Source: Peltaster fructicola (Eukaryota > Ascomycota > Dothideomycetes). From it: 64,000 bases of DNA. Below are positions 1 to 11,119 of this stretch, piece by piece. Location of the stretch: assembly GCA_001592805.2 (NCBI GenBank), contig CP051141.1, positions 3,612,294 through 3,676,293 on the forward strand, given 5' to 3'. The notes beneath the pieces are model-generated. The model made no database searches. It saw only the letters and a list, made by a program, of their open reading frames with translations, and was not told the DNA's origin. Position 1 is the stretch's first letter; every line of letters begins with the position of its first letter. Position numbers and translations under genes: made by a program.

Positions 1-1
1 G

Positions 2-1117
2 AATAGCTTGCCGCCAGTGATTGCAGCATCACGAGGCATTACAGCACCAGCAGTCACCTTCGCAGCGTACTCGAAACCGCATTCGACCATCCTGCACTCC
101 TCGCAGCATTCCCGACTAGACTTCACCGCTATACCCACTGAAGACGAGCTCAGACACTACGTTGCTGTCATTGACGGCAACAACATTCAGATCATACCCG
201 CTCAGCACACTCAACTTCAGTGCGTACCACGTACAGCACCAGTCGAGGAGTCATCACGCAAATCTATTGCGAACCAGCGAGTAGCACTTGGTCAAGAGTT
301 TGGTACGAAGAAGGCAAAGAAGGTGATCGCAAGCAGGACAGTCAATGCAATCACATCAGCTGGAAACAAAGAGGATGTAAAGAATGCCATATTAGAAGAG
401 GTCGCAGTCATCACTGGCAAGGAAGAGGTGGTTGAACTGGCTACGCAGCTTGCGGCAAAACCGATACCGACGCCGGTCCTCGATGCCGATGCCGTGGAGA
501 AGGTATATCCATTGACAACCTTGATCCCCGCTGGCGACATGCGCTCCATACCCATCAAAGAATGGCAGGAGAAAGCCAGAGCAGATGAGAACATACAACA
601 GCCACACCGCTTCACAGCGTATCGTGTTGCAGCTTTCGGCAAGACCAATGACATTTCTCGACTGAAGGCACTGAGATATGTCGGGCTACTCCTCCAATTT
701 CACGACGCTCTCAGCAAGGCCGGCAGGGCTGGCATGAAGGTGCCTAGGAAAGACATCCTCGCCGAAAAGCTTAAGGAGTTTCCTGAGGGCTTGGTGGACA
801 GCGTGAGACGGAAGTTCAGCGATGAGAAGAACGAGCTGAGCAAATGGCACATGGAGAACCTGCATACTCACATCTGCGCCCTGTCGCTGTATGTCGACAA
901 TTGGAGCACCGATACGAGCAACATCCGCGACGATCTGAGGTTAGATAACAGAGGCATCTCACAGTACTTCATGGAGCTTGGCTGCAAGGTCGGCAAGATG
1001 ACTGAGAAGGAGCGCACAGAGAAGAAGCTTAACGTGGCTCAAGCTAATACGGTGAGGATGGCCAGGCTTCAGCTACCGTTGGAGTTTCCAAAATTGAAGA
1101 CTGGCAGGAGAAAGTGA
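2..1117 (+). CDS. RPA49: RNA polymerase I subunit A49 (5' partial)
   Basis: The reading frame is open from the window edge to a TGA at 1115-1117, giving about 371 residues with no credible ATG at the left, so the start lies outside the window. The protein matches the A49-like RNA polymerase I subunit family. An N-terminal beta-rich part (dimerises with A34.5 in yeast) is followed by a basic linker and a C-terminal helical, tandem winged-helix-like part that includes RFTAYRVAAFGK and LRYVGLLLQFHDAL. The family works in the nucleolus, stabilising the Pol I initiation complex and promoting rRNA elongation. The family call comes from overall resemblance, not from a catalytic motif. The first codons visible could belong to an internal exon. 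Confidence 0.85.
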   Translation, partial: NSLPPVIAASRGITAPAVTFAAYSKPHSTILHSSQHSRLDFTAIPTEDELRHYVAVIDGNNIQIIPAQHTQLQCVPRTAPVEESSRKSIANQRVALGQEFGTKKAKKVIASRTVNAITSAGNKEDVKNAILEEVAVITGKEEVVELATQLAAKPIPTPVLDADAVEKVYPLTTLIPAGDMRSIPIKEWQEKARADENIQQPHRFTAYRVAAFGKTNDISRLKALRYVGLLLQFHDALSKAGRAGMKVPRKDILAEKLKEFPEGLVDSVRRKFSDEKNELSKWHMENLHTHICALSLYVDNWSTDTSNIRDDLRLDNRGISQYFMELGCKVGKMTEKERTEKKLNVAQANTVRMARLQLPLEFPKLKTGRRK

Positions 1118-1298
1118 GTTTGATCTGCAGCAGGGATTTTTCCGCCGAAACGGACGTGTCAGCTTCATGTGGGTGCAAACCAACATATACGACAATTAAC
1201 AATGAGTACCAGAGGGGCCGCGCCCAGCCTGAGCACGATGTCCTTTCCATATCTCACGATGCAGACGTCTTCGTCTCCTGTGTTCATCACCACACATC

Positions 1299-2642
1299 AT
1301 GCTCTTCACCGGCCTCCTACCTTACCTTCGCAGTGAACTATCAACACGCTCAGACCAATGTCCTTCTGCATACACAGCACCCAATGGCCTCAACTTTACG
1401 ACCTATTGCAATGTAGATCTCCCATGTCCGAGTTCGAAGCCCACTGGTTGCGATCTGTTGGGAACCAAGAAGCAGGCTAGCATGCAAGACTGTCTGAACA
1501 GCTGTGCACTAGACAAAGCCGGGTGCTATGGAGTGTCGTTCAGGACAACCGATGGCACATGCTACTTCAAGGGCAACTACACGACGACCAACCTCAGCAG
1601 CAGCAACACATCAATCAACAGTGCGTTAGTCGACACGAGGCAGCTGCAGCCATTGTCAGATTTGAGCTGTCCATACAAGAACTCGTTGACGACGACAACA
1701 ACAAGAGGTGGTATGCAAGTGGAAGTGCTCTGCGGTGTTGAGATTCCCACAGGCTCATTCTGTCCGTGGAGCGGAATCTGCGAGCCACATACGACCACTC
1801 TCGACGATTGCCTGAATGCATGCCAGGCAGCACATCCACTGTGTACTGCTATCTCGTGGAACCCCGACATGACACAAGGCTACGGGAATTGCTATCTCAG
1901 GCAGGATGTGAACGCTGCTGTAAGAGTGCCAAGCAATGCTGTTGTCATGCATTCTGCTAGACTTACGTCCGGTGCTTTAAAGGCTGGCACCTCTTCAGTC
2001 TCCTCGAATCTCTGGAATGCTTCAAACGGGATTGCGTTCGACGTAAGCATGTTCGATCAAAGGACGGGTGCCACGAACTACACAGCAATGCATTTCGACA
2101 GCCTCGAGTCGTGCATGGAGTCTTGTGCTCAAGGCAGCAATGGATCGTGTGTTGGCATTCTGTTCGACGTGCCTTTGAGCAGTGGTTACAACAACTGCTA
2201 TCTGCTCAATGGGACGGGCAATTCAAACGCAGGCGCCAACGTCACCTTTGCACAGATCAATGCTGCGCAAACGAGGTCGAATCAGGACGACTCACGACCG
2301 AACGCTGGATCGTCAGTCAACTTAGCATGGATTGCAGGGCCGGTTGTAGGTGGTGTGGTCCTGCTTGCCGTCTTCGTGACAACCTTGGGATTCGTGGCCA
2401 AGCGGCGGAAGCGTCTGCGACAAGAGTACGTCTATGAGTGCGAAGAGAAGTTGCCATACGCTGAGACTGTGTCTCACATATATGAGGCTCCAGATGGCGC
2501 TGTCAAGCATGGAGGTGACAATGCTCGTGAAGCGCATCACCACGGGAATATTCATGTGCAAGGTCGTCACGTCGAATTGCCTGGCTCGAGGACTATCTAC
2601 GAGCTACCAGTATCAGAGGAAGCCAAGGAAGTATCACGGTAG
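1299..2642 (+). CDS. PAN/apple-like cysteine-rich single-pass membrane protein
   Basis: This is a 447-residue intronless frame. It contains three successive cysteine-rich modules (about residues 35-95, 140-205 and 245-310), each with a pattern like DCLNSC...C...NCYL, which is typical of PAN/apple-type domains in fungal surface proteins. About nine N-glycosylation sequons lie in the outer part. A membrane helix at about 343-367 (WIAGPVVGGVVLLAVFVTTL) is followed by a basic stop-transfer (KRRKRLRQ) and an 80-residue polar tail with His/Tyr-rich stretches. The predicted topology is type I, extracellular N terminus. The first 20 residues make a weak signal peptide, so an upstream exon may be missing from this model. 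The ligand is unknown; binding of sugar or protein is inference from the domain type. Confidence 0.7.
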   Translation: MLFTGLLPYLRSELSTRSDQCPSAYTAPNGLNFTTYCNVDLPCPSSKPTGCDLLGTKKQASMQDCLNSCALDKAGCYGVSFRTTDGTCYFKGNYTTTNLSSSNTSINSALVDTRQLQPLSDLSCPYKNSLTTTTTRGGMQVEVLCGVEIPTGSFCPWSGICEPHTTTLDDCLNACQAAHPLCTAISWNPDMTQGYGNCYLRQDVNAAVRVPSNAVVMHSARLTSGALKAGTSSVSSNLWNASNGIAFDVSMFDQRTGATNYTAMHFDSLESCMESCAQGSNGSCVGILFDVPLSSGYNNCYLLNGTGNSNAGANVTFAQINAAQTRSNQDDSRPNAGSSVNLAWIAGPVVGGVVLLAVFVTTLGFVAKRRKRLRQEYVYECEEKLPYAETVSHIYEAPDGAVKHGGDNAREAHHHGNIHVQGRHVELPGSRTIYELPVSEEAKEVSR

Positions 2643-2736
2643 AGATCCCACCTAGCTTCAATTGTATAGTAAGATATTTTATGTGGCTTGCAGACCTCCT
2701 GCAAGTACTTCTCCAACTTCCTACACTCAATCTTCA

Positions 2737-3462
2737 ATGAGCACAACATCGCTACACACGCTGCTGTTGCTCGCAGATTCAGCCCTGCCATTGGGGTCCT
2801 TCGCCTTCTCGAGCGGCCTTGAATCGTTTCTCGCTCACAACAAGCTCAACAATGCTGTCAGAATACAAGCATTCGAGCAGTTCTTGTACGACTCCATTGA
2901 GAACTTGGCATCGACTGCACTGCCTTACATGATGACTGCTTACGACGACATCACGCGACTGAGAAATCTTGACAACGATTTCGATGCTAGCACACCCTGC
3001 ACAGTCGCCAGACGTGCAAGCACATCTCAAGGACGAGCACTTCTAGCCATATGGGAGCGTGCATTGATACATGAAGCATCTGGCGAATATGATCACATCA
3101 CAGCCTTCTCTCGAGATCTCAAGTCTTCCAAGCCGGATGCCTTTGGTCTGCAGCTCAACGCACACTTCGCGCCGTTGTTCGGTGCAGTCTGTCGCGCATT
3201 GGCCGTGTCTCGAGACGACGCTGCGTACCTATTCCTGCTCAACCATGCGAAGGCAGTATTGAGTGCTGCCGTTAGATCAAGTGTCATGGGTCCTTATCAG
3301 TCACAGGCGATCCTGGCGAGTGGCAGACTACAAACAAGCTTGAGAGCATGCGTTGGACGATACGATAGCACCCAGGCACATGGAGCAGCAGTCACAGTAC
3401 CGGTCATGGATCTATGGATGGGAAGGCATGAACTGCTCTACTCCCGTATCTTCAATTCGTGA
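2737..3462 (+). CDS. ureF: Urease accessory protein UreF
   Basis: A 241-residue protein starting MSTTSLHTLLLLADSALP. The early LADSALPLGSFAFSSGLES block is the family hallmark, and the C terminus DLWMGRHELLYSRIFNS also fits. UreF acts with UreD/UreH and the GTPase UreG to load nickel into apo-urease in the cytosol. I chose the ATG at 2737 because the in-frame extension back to 2662 adds a low-quality, non-conserved leader. The length matches fungal UreF. The 3' end converges with LTV1 and only 41 bp separate the two stop codons. No other urease gene lies in the window. Confidence 0.9.
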   Translation: MSTTSLHTLLLLADSALPLGSFAFSSGLESFLAHNKLNNAVRIQAFEQFLYDSIENLASTALPYMMTAYDDITRLRNLDNDFDASTPCTVARRASTSQGRALLAIWERALIHEASGEYDHITAFSRDLKSSKPDAFGLQLNAHFAPLFGAVCRALAVSRDDAAYLFLLNHAKAVLSAAVRSSVMGPYQSQAILASGRLQTSLRACVGRYDSTQAHGAAVTVPVMDLWMGRHELLYSRIFNS

Positions 3463-3503
3463 GCTCATATCTCGGGTATCATATCAACAGCCATCAGACC
3501 AAT

Positions 3504-4958
3504 CTAAATGGCTTTCGTGGTCGGCCTCTTCAACCTTGCGGGACCAAGACCAGCTCTAATCTCGTCGAGCTGCTGCATACCTGTCTGTGGACCACTTCGC
3601 TTCACGAAGCGACCAGTCTTGCCGGCCTTGGAATGCGAGCCTAAAAATTCGTCCATGATGGAGTTGAAATCAACTCGTTCAAGCTGCGGCGCCTCACTGT
3701 CGGTCGCTCGACTGTAGCTGGAAATGCCGCTTACACCGCTAAGACCAGAGATATTGCTGTAGTGACTGACTTTGGACGCCTTAGACATGCCGGTCATACC
3801 AGATGCAGCAGACATGGCGTCGTCGAACTGGCCATCGTCAAACTCATCAGCAGCATATTCTTCCTCGATTTTGTCGAAGCGAGAATCGAGAAGGGTCTGC
3901 TGGTCTGTCCGTACAAGGGCTGAGGAGGACATGGAGTAGTTTGATGTGGATGTACGAGCGCCTTTCCTCTTCTTGCGTCGTCCACTGGCTAGAGAGGACA
4001 GTCCGGACTCAACGGCAGAAGGTATTGCAGGTGCTTGCTTCTCGGTCTTGAATTTCTTGTACTCATTCAGCCATGCTCCTTCTGTTGGATCCGCTGGCGG
4101 CTGTGCTAATGCGTCCGCTGGCGGTGCTGCTTCTTCTTCTTCAGCAGGTCTCGAAGGTGACCTGGCGCGCACGGTGTGATCACTCTCCCAGCCATCGTCC
4201 AGCTCATCTTCTGCGAACATTTGTTGCTCACCGAGCCTGTCCCACTCGTCTCGATCGACTTCCCGACCCTCAGAAGTCAACTCAGCAAAGATGTCCTCTT
4301 CATCGTCAACGTATTCTTCGTCTTCTAATGCTTCGAGCACTTCTCTCAGACGTGGGTCCATGTCTGGCTGGAAACCTGCGATCTCATCGGGAACATCCTG
4401 CTGGTCTTGATACGACCTCTTTTGCACGAACTCGCTCGGTAGCATCTCTTCAGGGAGAAGGCTTCGTGCCACACTGCTTGCCATACTGCTCTGACCAACG
4501 CTCTGTGCATCGTCGAACCTCCCGAGATCCAACTCTTTCAATGCATCCTCCAACTTTTGCTTTCCCTTGCTTGCTCTCGGTGCAGAAGCCTCTACCCATG
4601 TGACCTGACCTCCTCCTTGACCTAGATCGCGCATGTGCTGCATGTAGTCGTACTTGGAGTCATCATAGAAGATGCCATGCTCGGCGGCCTCTCCTTCGTT
4701 TGCACGGACATTGAAGCCGTATTCCTGCTCTAGATCGCCTCGATGTCTGATCTTGCTAGTTCGTGAAGAGCTGGAGAACACTGAGGCGCCTGATGAAGGT
4801 ATTGTGTCGTCGTCGGGGTCCTGTGCTCTGTGTTTGCTCTGCTTTTCGGCAAAGACCATGGACGGTGCAGATTCATCATGGATGAGAGGGTCATTTTGCG
4901 CACGATGGACGAGCTGGAAGGTGGTCGCTGTCTTCTTGTCGAACTTTCGTCGAGGCAT
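3504..4958 (-). CDS. LTV1: Low-temperature viability protein 1, 40S ribosome assembly factor
   Basis: A 484-residue protein starting MPRRKFDKKTATTFQLVHRA at 4958; the open frame continues 39 codons upstream but that part is not family-like. The N-terminal block (PRRKFDKK...TFQLVHRAQNDPL), an acidic middle (EALEDEEYVDDEEDIFAELT) and the C-terminal DFNSIMDEFL followed by a basic tail are all typical of LTV1. The family is a nuclear/cytoplasmic assembly factor on the pre-40S head that binds uS3 and is released by casein-kinase phosphorylation. The Ser-rich stretches at about 360-450 are compatible with such regulation, which is inference. Length is close to yeast LTV1 and no break is seen. Confidence 0.9.
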   Translation of the reverse strand: MPRRKFDKKTATTFQLVHRAQNDPLIHDESAPSMVFAEKQSKHRAQDPDDDTIPSSGASVFSSSSRTSKIRHRGDLEQEYGFNVRANEGEAAEHGIFYDDSKYDYMQHMRDLGQGGGQVTWVEASAPRASKGKQKLEDALKELDLGRFDDAQSVGQSSMASSVARSLLPEEMLPSEFVQKRSYQDQQDVPDEIAGFQPDMDPRLREVLEALEDEEYVDDEEDIFAELTSEGREVDRDEWDRLGEQQMFAEDELDDGWESDHTVRARSPSRPAEEEEAAPPADALAQPPADPTEGAWLNEYKKFKTEKQAPAIPSAVESGLSSLASGRRKKRKGARTSTSNYSMSSSALVRTDQQTLLDSRFDKIEEEYAADEFDDGQFDDAMSAASGMTGMSKASKVSHYSNISGLSGVSGISSYSRATDSEAPQLERVDFNSIMDEFLGSHSKAGKTGRFVKRSGPQTGMQQLDEIRAGLGPARLKRPTTKAI

Positions 4959-7762
4959 GTCGGTTGAGTGCTGTTGTACGGAAGGGAAGGATGTTATGTG
5001 AGAGCATGTGACGAGTGAAGACCACCAGGGTTCTTCTAGAAATTTTGACGAACAAATTTGCATGACGAATTTCAACTTACCGTGGTTGATACATGCACTT
5101 GGGTCGCCAGGGAAGTGATGAGTACGTTGTCGTTGAGCTGCTCAAGGAGCTTCCGTGGGAATGGCGAATGATCGAGCGTGAAGAGTGTATGCGGATTGAG
5201 GACCGTTACGAACATGAATATGTAGTCAACGAAGGCATGATGGCACACAGCACGGCACAGGCACAGATCGCCATCAGATCTCACTCCCGCACCCTGACAG
5301 CATTTCTAGAAGGTAGGACTTCCTGCCACGCATCACTGCTTCCATCTGCCTCCTTGCGAGTCCTGACATGCTGTAAGCACAGCATAGAATATCCAGCTTT
5401 TCCTTCTACGTCTCGACATATGTGGCCAGTAGGTCTCGAACCCGATCGGCCTTCCAGCATCCGAATAAGTTGCAGGCGGATGGTCTCATGCACATCAACG
5501 TGCCAGGATGATCCAGGCCTAGCACTGTGTCGCACGATTTGATCGTCTTCCTCTGCAACTCGAACACTTCGTCTCATTGTCCTTTGCCTCAAAACGCAAT
5601 TTCAAGGCTGTTGATACTCGAGACTGCCGGTCAAGGCTCTGTCCTGATCCGAGACAAGCTGTATATTGTATTTCCAGCTGCTCCACCTCTTCCGCCATAC
5701 TCAGATGTCTACCGATCATTGTGACCTTGTTCATGCTCAGTAGCGTTGATGGGCAGTCTACACCAAGCACCTGTCTGCAAGTCTTGATCACTCTGGCCTG
5801 CATGTTCATTGTCTTCTTGAAGTTGCCCTGATTTCAGTATGTCCAGGCATTCTCGTTCGCGGTAGCAAGCGTATTTCAATGTGTGTCGCCATATATCGAA
5901 TTGTAGATGTGACTTGACTGTCAAGCGAGTTGCTCGGCTCTGATGGATGCGTCCTTCTCGTTCGCGAATCATGCCGCTATGTGCAATACGGCAGCCTAAG
6001 CAAGCGAACCGTTCGACTCAATGACCTTGAAGCTTCGTGCCGACCTGGTCTGAGGGTATAGTAGACGGCATTTCTCTCATTGTCGTAGTCACTGTGTCAA
6101 GGAGAGCTGCTGTTGACTTCTGTAAGCTCGAGCCTGGAGCTATGTGTGTCACTCCTTTAGTTGGAGCCAAAGCTGTACGATGAACTTTTGACGTTGAGAT
6201 TCGTTGAGCCAGCTGCACCGAAGGTGAATGGCATCAAGGGCATCAAGGGCATCAAGGGCATCGAGAGGGTGGAAATGCTCAGTAGTGATTGTACCGTTGA
6301 GGAGGCTTGAGAGGGAAGAATGGCAGGGGTCTCAGACTGCGAAATCGGGATGTGAAAGATCATACACGGAAACGAAGGAGCATTGTACAAGCTGTCAAGC
6401 TACATTACCTGGAAGCTTCTTCGAGCTGATCAGACTGCTGCAGCCAAAGCTGATCGTTATCATATGATCCCAAAGCTCTCAGAAGCAGGGGGCTGAGCGT
6501 CAGTGGTGTTATGCTGGCATAAGCGTAACCTTTGCTTCGACATGAGTGCGGGACTGTGTTCGAGGAGGGCATGTGTGATTAGGTGTACAAGGCTTGAGAG
6601 ACGATACTTGCAACTGGTGCTAGTGTAGCGCTGCAGAGCTCACGCGCAAAGCAAGGTATGGCTTGTTCTGGGTTGGACAAGCTTCTGAAAAGAGAGACAT
6701 ATAGCCTCAGTGACCTTGCCAATGTCTGTAGTCAGAACCTGGATCTGCCTGTCGAGGGACAATGATCGTGAGCCCCAGTCTCGGCAAGAATCAACCGCAG
6801 CTTTCGATAGGTCCTTTGTCGGTTGTCTTGCAGACTGACGGAACCGCAGCTAAACGGTACAGGGTCGTGCTTGGTCCTCTTGGCGCACGAGTGAGTGAAA
6901 TGCGTGCGGCTGCGTATCTTATCGTTGGAGACACAACTTGGTCACCGAAGCCTTGTAGTGTACGAGGCCTTCCAAGAATAGCAGGCTATGTCGTTCACCG
7001 CTCAATGGATACCAGGCACCTAGCTTGTGTATAGAGTTCTTGTTAGGGACCGCATTCATGTGAGATAGGAGCGCGAAACCTTCCTGCTCATCTCTCAACA
7101 GTAACGTACCTGTAAGACTGGTTATTGTTCGCGTGAATGTGCTTGAAACAATCCCTCGATAGGCAGGGTCCATTGCAGGACCCAGCGTGTCATCGGCACC
7201 AGTACCGGTGTTAAAGGCCCAAATGGTCTTGGATACCAACTTGCAGCTACTACGATCGCTGCTGCGATCGCGCGAGGCCTCTCACTCTCACACCATATCT
7301 CAGTCTGTTGTCACCATTTCTGCGCCTCTTTCGTGAGCTCAGTCAAGGACATCATGGCTGTGATTGGCAGTGGTTGGACGATCTTGGACAGTTTCGATAC
7401 TCGTGGGCTCGAGGCTTGGGATGATACGCACAGTGTAGACGGGTGCTTAATATCGTCGCGTGTCAGGTCATGGCTGTACGTCTTGACGTGGGTCGTGAAA
7501 GGTCTTCGACGCAGTCCTTGCTCGCCATCGATGCGCTGTGCAAGTTCTGTGCCACACAGCTGAGGGACTGGAGATGGGAGTGGCAGGTGTAGTGGACGGT
7601 TTGTAATCGAGGTTGGTTGGTGACGACCGTCGACAGCCCAAATTTGCAGGGTCTGCGCGTGCCTTCCCATGAATGACGAAAGTGGGACAGACTTCTTCAA
7701 AATATTAATCTTGACTTCCGTACCACTTCTACACCACAACACCTGCAGTCCTCTCAGGCATC
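4959..7762. other. Gene-free 2.8-kb divergent intergenic region
   Basis: This lies between the divergent starts of LTV1 and LSG1 and must hold both promoters. Short frames here have no family resemblance and change phase without splice signals. The only structure I can point to is a 9-bp tandem repeat at 6230-6265. The gap is much larger than the other spacings in the first 17 kb. Confidence 0.6.
6230..6265. repeat. 9-bp minisatellite, four units
   Basis: Four consecutive copies of GGCATCAAG; the last has one A-to-G change. It lies in non-coding sequence between LTV1 and LSG1. Confidence 0.9.
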
Positions 7763-9714
7763 ATGGTTCTCGCCAAGAGCAAGAATGCCGTTGGGCTGGG
7801 AAACAGCCTGATGAACGACCGTTTCGGCAAGGGCAAGAACAGTAACATGCACAGAGGCAATGAAGGTGCGATCACACGACGAGATCAAGCAGGCAATGAG
7901 TACATCACGAACGCACACAAGGAGGCAGACTGGGTCAAGATGCGCTCAGTCACCGAGCAGGGCGCCCTTGACGAGTTCCTGTCGACTGCTGAACTTGCTG
8001 GCACAGACTTCACAGCTGAGAAGATGAATAATGTCAAGATCATACATACCGACCAGAAGAACCCATACCTGCTTTCGGCAGCAGAAGAGCGAGGCGTCGT
8101 ACGGAAGCAGAACGCAAAGAGAGCACGACTTACCGTCCCACGACGACCTAAATGGAACGAGAAGACTACACCACAAGAGCTGGATGATCAGGAGAAGACG
8201 AGCCTGTTGGAGTGGCGGAGAGGACTTGCTGAGCTACAAGAGGTGGACGATCTGCTGATGACACCTTTGAGCGTAACCTTGAAGTCTGGCGTCAGTTGTG
8301 GCGAGTCATTGAGCGATCAGATCTGGTTGTGCAGATCGTCGACGCTCGAAACCCTCTCATGTTCAGATGTGAGGATCTTGAGCGATACGTCAAGGAGGTG
8401 GACAAGCGAAAGAGGAACTTGCTGCTAGTCAACAAAGCCGATATGATGACAGTCGAGCAACGAACAGCATGGGCGAAGTACTTTTCTCAGAATAGCATCA
8501 ACTTCAGGTTTTTCTCAGCAGAGCTTGCGCGAGAAGCGAACGAAAGCAGACTGGAGAGCGTCGTGACGCAAGAGGTGGGCGGCAAGTTCTCACAACTGCA
8601 AGTTGATGGTTCAGACAGTGACGAAGAGGACGACGATGACTATGATCAAGATGATAGCGAGCAGGATAGCGACGAGGATGACGGGGATGAGCCAGAGGAT
8701 CGCCCAGAGCCACTTACAATTGACGAACAGATTCGCATCCTCACGACCGACGATCTCGAAGCACTCTTCTTGCAACACTCTCCAGCACCTGCCGAGGGTG
8801 ATGAGGACAATCGCAAGACACAAATTGGCCTCGTGGGATATCCTAACGTCGGCAAATCGTCCACCATCAACGCTCTTCTCGGTGCGAAGAAGGTGTCAGT
8901 CTCGGCAACCCCTGGTAAGACCAAGCACTTCCAGACTATCCACCTGTCGCAGAAGGTCGTCCTATGCGATTGTCCCGGTCTGGTGTTCCCTAACTTCGCA
9001 TCGACTAAGGCAGAACTCGTCTGCGCAGGTGTGCTGCCGATTGACCAGCTTCGAGAGTATACTGGTCCAGCAGCTCTGATTTCCCAACGCATACCAAAAC
9101 CATTCCTTGAGGCTGTCTATGGTATCAAGGTCAAGACCAGACCTGCTGATGAAGGTGGTACTGGCATACCCACTGGCGAGGAGCTACTCAACTCATATGC
9201 TCGAGCTCGAGGTTTCTTCACCTCAGGTCAAGGACAGCCTGATGAGAGTCGTGCAGCACGTTTCGTGCTCAAGGACTATGTCAAGGGCAAACTGCTTTTC
9301 TGTCACCCACCTCCTGCTGATCCGGCGATCAGTCCGGCATACTTCAACCGAGAGCTATATGATCTCCTCCATCTGCCATCAAAGCGACAAGCAGCTCTGG
9401 CTGCCCTGGCTGTTGATTCAAGCGAGCCATCAATCTTGAATGGAGACTACTCTGCTAGGCCAATGCCGACCAAAACACAGTCGCTGGACACACAATTCTT
9501 CGCGCCTGGTCGAAGTGATGGTAATCTGGTTCGACCGTTTCACTACAAGTATTCCGAGCAAGGCGGCAAGCAACTCTCTGGTCGCAAGCTCAAGACTGTG
9601 GCTGCAATGGAGAAAGGAGTTGAGCCAGCTGACCTCCGCGCTGGCAAGAAACACTTCAAGGCTGGCAAAAAGGCTGCTAAGAAGATACGAAGCACCGATA
9701 TCGATCATGAATAG
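7763..9714 (+). CDS. LSG1: Large-subunit GTPase 1 (60S export/maturation), interrupted by a 1-nt frameshift
   Basis: The N-terminal part (7763-8266) begins MVLAKSKNAVGLGNSLMNDR and runs to EVDDLLMTP. The remaining 481 codons continue one frame over from 8269 with ERNLEVWRQLWRVIERSDLV. The G motifs are in circularly permuted order, as in the YlqF/YawG family: G4 NKAD (about residue 230), G1 GYPNVGKSS, G2 region SATPGKTKHFQT, G3 DCPG. An Asp/Glu-rich insert (about 275-305) and a Lys-rich C terminus also fit. LSG1 removes the export adaptor NMD3 from cytoplasmic pre-60S subunits and is essential in yeast. The break falls in the T run at 8266-8268, where one extra T restores the frame. Because the gene should be essential, I favour a sequence error over a true pseudogene. 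Confidence 0.9.
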
Positions 9715-9849
9715 TCGCCTGACTTGCCTTTCACTATCTTAACAAGCATCATCAAGGACAGTTCATTCATCTGGTTGTGCGGGGTCTAGCGACGGATATG
9801 AAAGCCACTCTTCTATTCCAGCTACTGTTTCGACATCATCACTAGCACA

Positions 9850-11119
9850 ATGTCCGATTCAGCTGAAGTATACGAGTTCAAGGTCGATATTCCACGAGAG
9901 GAGGTCGATCGTCTGAAGCGCAAGCTCAAGGATACCAGACTGCCACCAAAAGAGATCGTTCCTGATGCTGGGACGAAGTATGGACCAACGTATGAATGGG
10001 CAAAGAACTTGTACGATGCCTGGGTCAATGACTACGACTGGTATGAGCATCAGGACGAAATCAACTCTGCGCCGCATTACTACACCCGTGTTGAAGGCGT
10101 GAAGATACATTTCGTTCATGCTCGATCGCAGCGTGAGGATGCCATTCCCTTGCTCATGGTCCATGGATGGCCTGGTTCCTTCTACGAGTTCAATCAAGTT
10201 TGGGGACCATTGTCGAATCCGGATGATCCCAAGCTGCCTGCCTTCAATGTGGTGGTGCCGTCAATGCCAGGCTACACATTCTCAGACTGGCCGCCAAAAG
10301 CAGGGTGGACTCTTCAAGACAATGCACGTCTATTTGATGTCCTGATGAAGAGACTCGGCTACAAGCAGTGTGAGTGAGCTGAGGACCTGCACAATGCTCA
10401 CTGACTTTCCAGATATGATCCAGACAGGCGACTGGGGCCACTGGGTAGGACGTGAACTGGGCTCCAAGTATACAGCCTCCTGCAAATTGGTTCACTTCAA
10501 CTTTGCGCCTTCACCGTTACCGGAGAACATCAAGTACACCCAGCGTGAGCAGGATGTCAAAGACCGCGTTGACGACTGGCTTGAAAATCACATGGGCTAT
10601 GCAATCTGCATGCGCACACGACCACACACCATCGGCTTTGGCTTCAATGACAACCCTATGGGCATCTTGACCTGGGTGGGCGAGAAGTACAACGAGGCTG
10701 CAGACCCCGAGAAGCAGAAGCGACGATACTGGACGCAATGCATCCTTACGACCGCCAGCTTGTATTACTTCACGGACTGCATCATGCCGAGCATGCTGTG
10801 CTATTACGAGAATGTCAGACACGAGAACTTCGCTGCCTTTGCCATGGAACCACACAATCGAATCACAGTGCCTTTTGGCTACACCTCCTTCTACTGGGAT
10901 ACCGAACCAAGCTCGAAAAGAGCCGTAGAGCGGACTGGCAATCTCGTCTACTATAAAGGTTAGTTCCCTGTCTGCCTCGAAATAGCCGAGCTAACACACA
11001 ATACAGAGCGTAACGATGGAGGCCACTACGCTGCACTTGAAGATCCGGCTGGAATCATTGAAGACGTTCGTGAGCTAGCCAGCCAGGAATGGGCAAAGAC
11101 AACCGAGAGGTCTCCTTGA
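9850..11119 (+). CDS. Microsomal-type epoxide hydrolase
   Basis: The model joins 9850-10369, 10413-10958 and 11007-11119 (introns of 43 and 48 nt, GTGAGT and GTTAGT donors), giving 392 residues. The N-terminal region matches the epoxide hydrolase N-terminal domain (YEFKVDIPREEVDRLKRKL). The alpha/beta-hydrolase core has the oxyanion motif HGWPG (105-109), the nucleophile Asp180 in TGDWG just after intron 1, and the terminal catalytic His362 in GGHYAALE. These enzymes open epoxides to vicinal diols through an ester intermediate. There is no signal peptide or clear membrane anchor. The likely role is detoxification or processing of a secondary product; the substrate cannot be told from sequence. 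Confidence 0.88.

Noticed and set aside
5425-5445. Minus-strand GGTTCGAGACC, resembling a tRNA B box
   Set aside because: The flanking bases do not form the T-arm stem and no convincing A box or acceptor stem can be built upstream.
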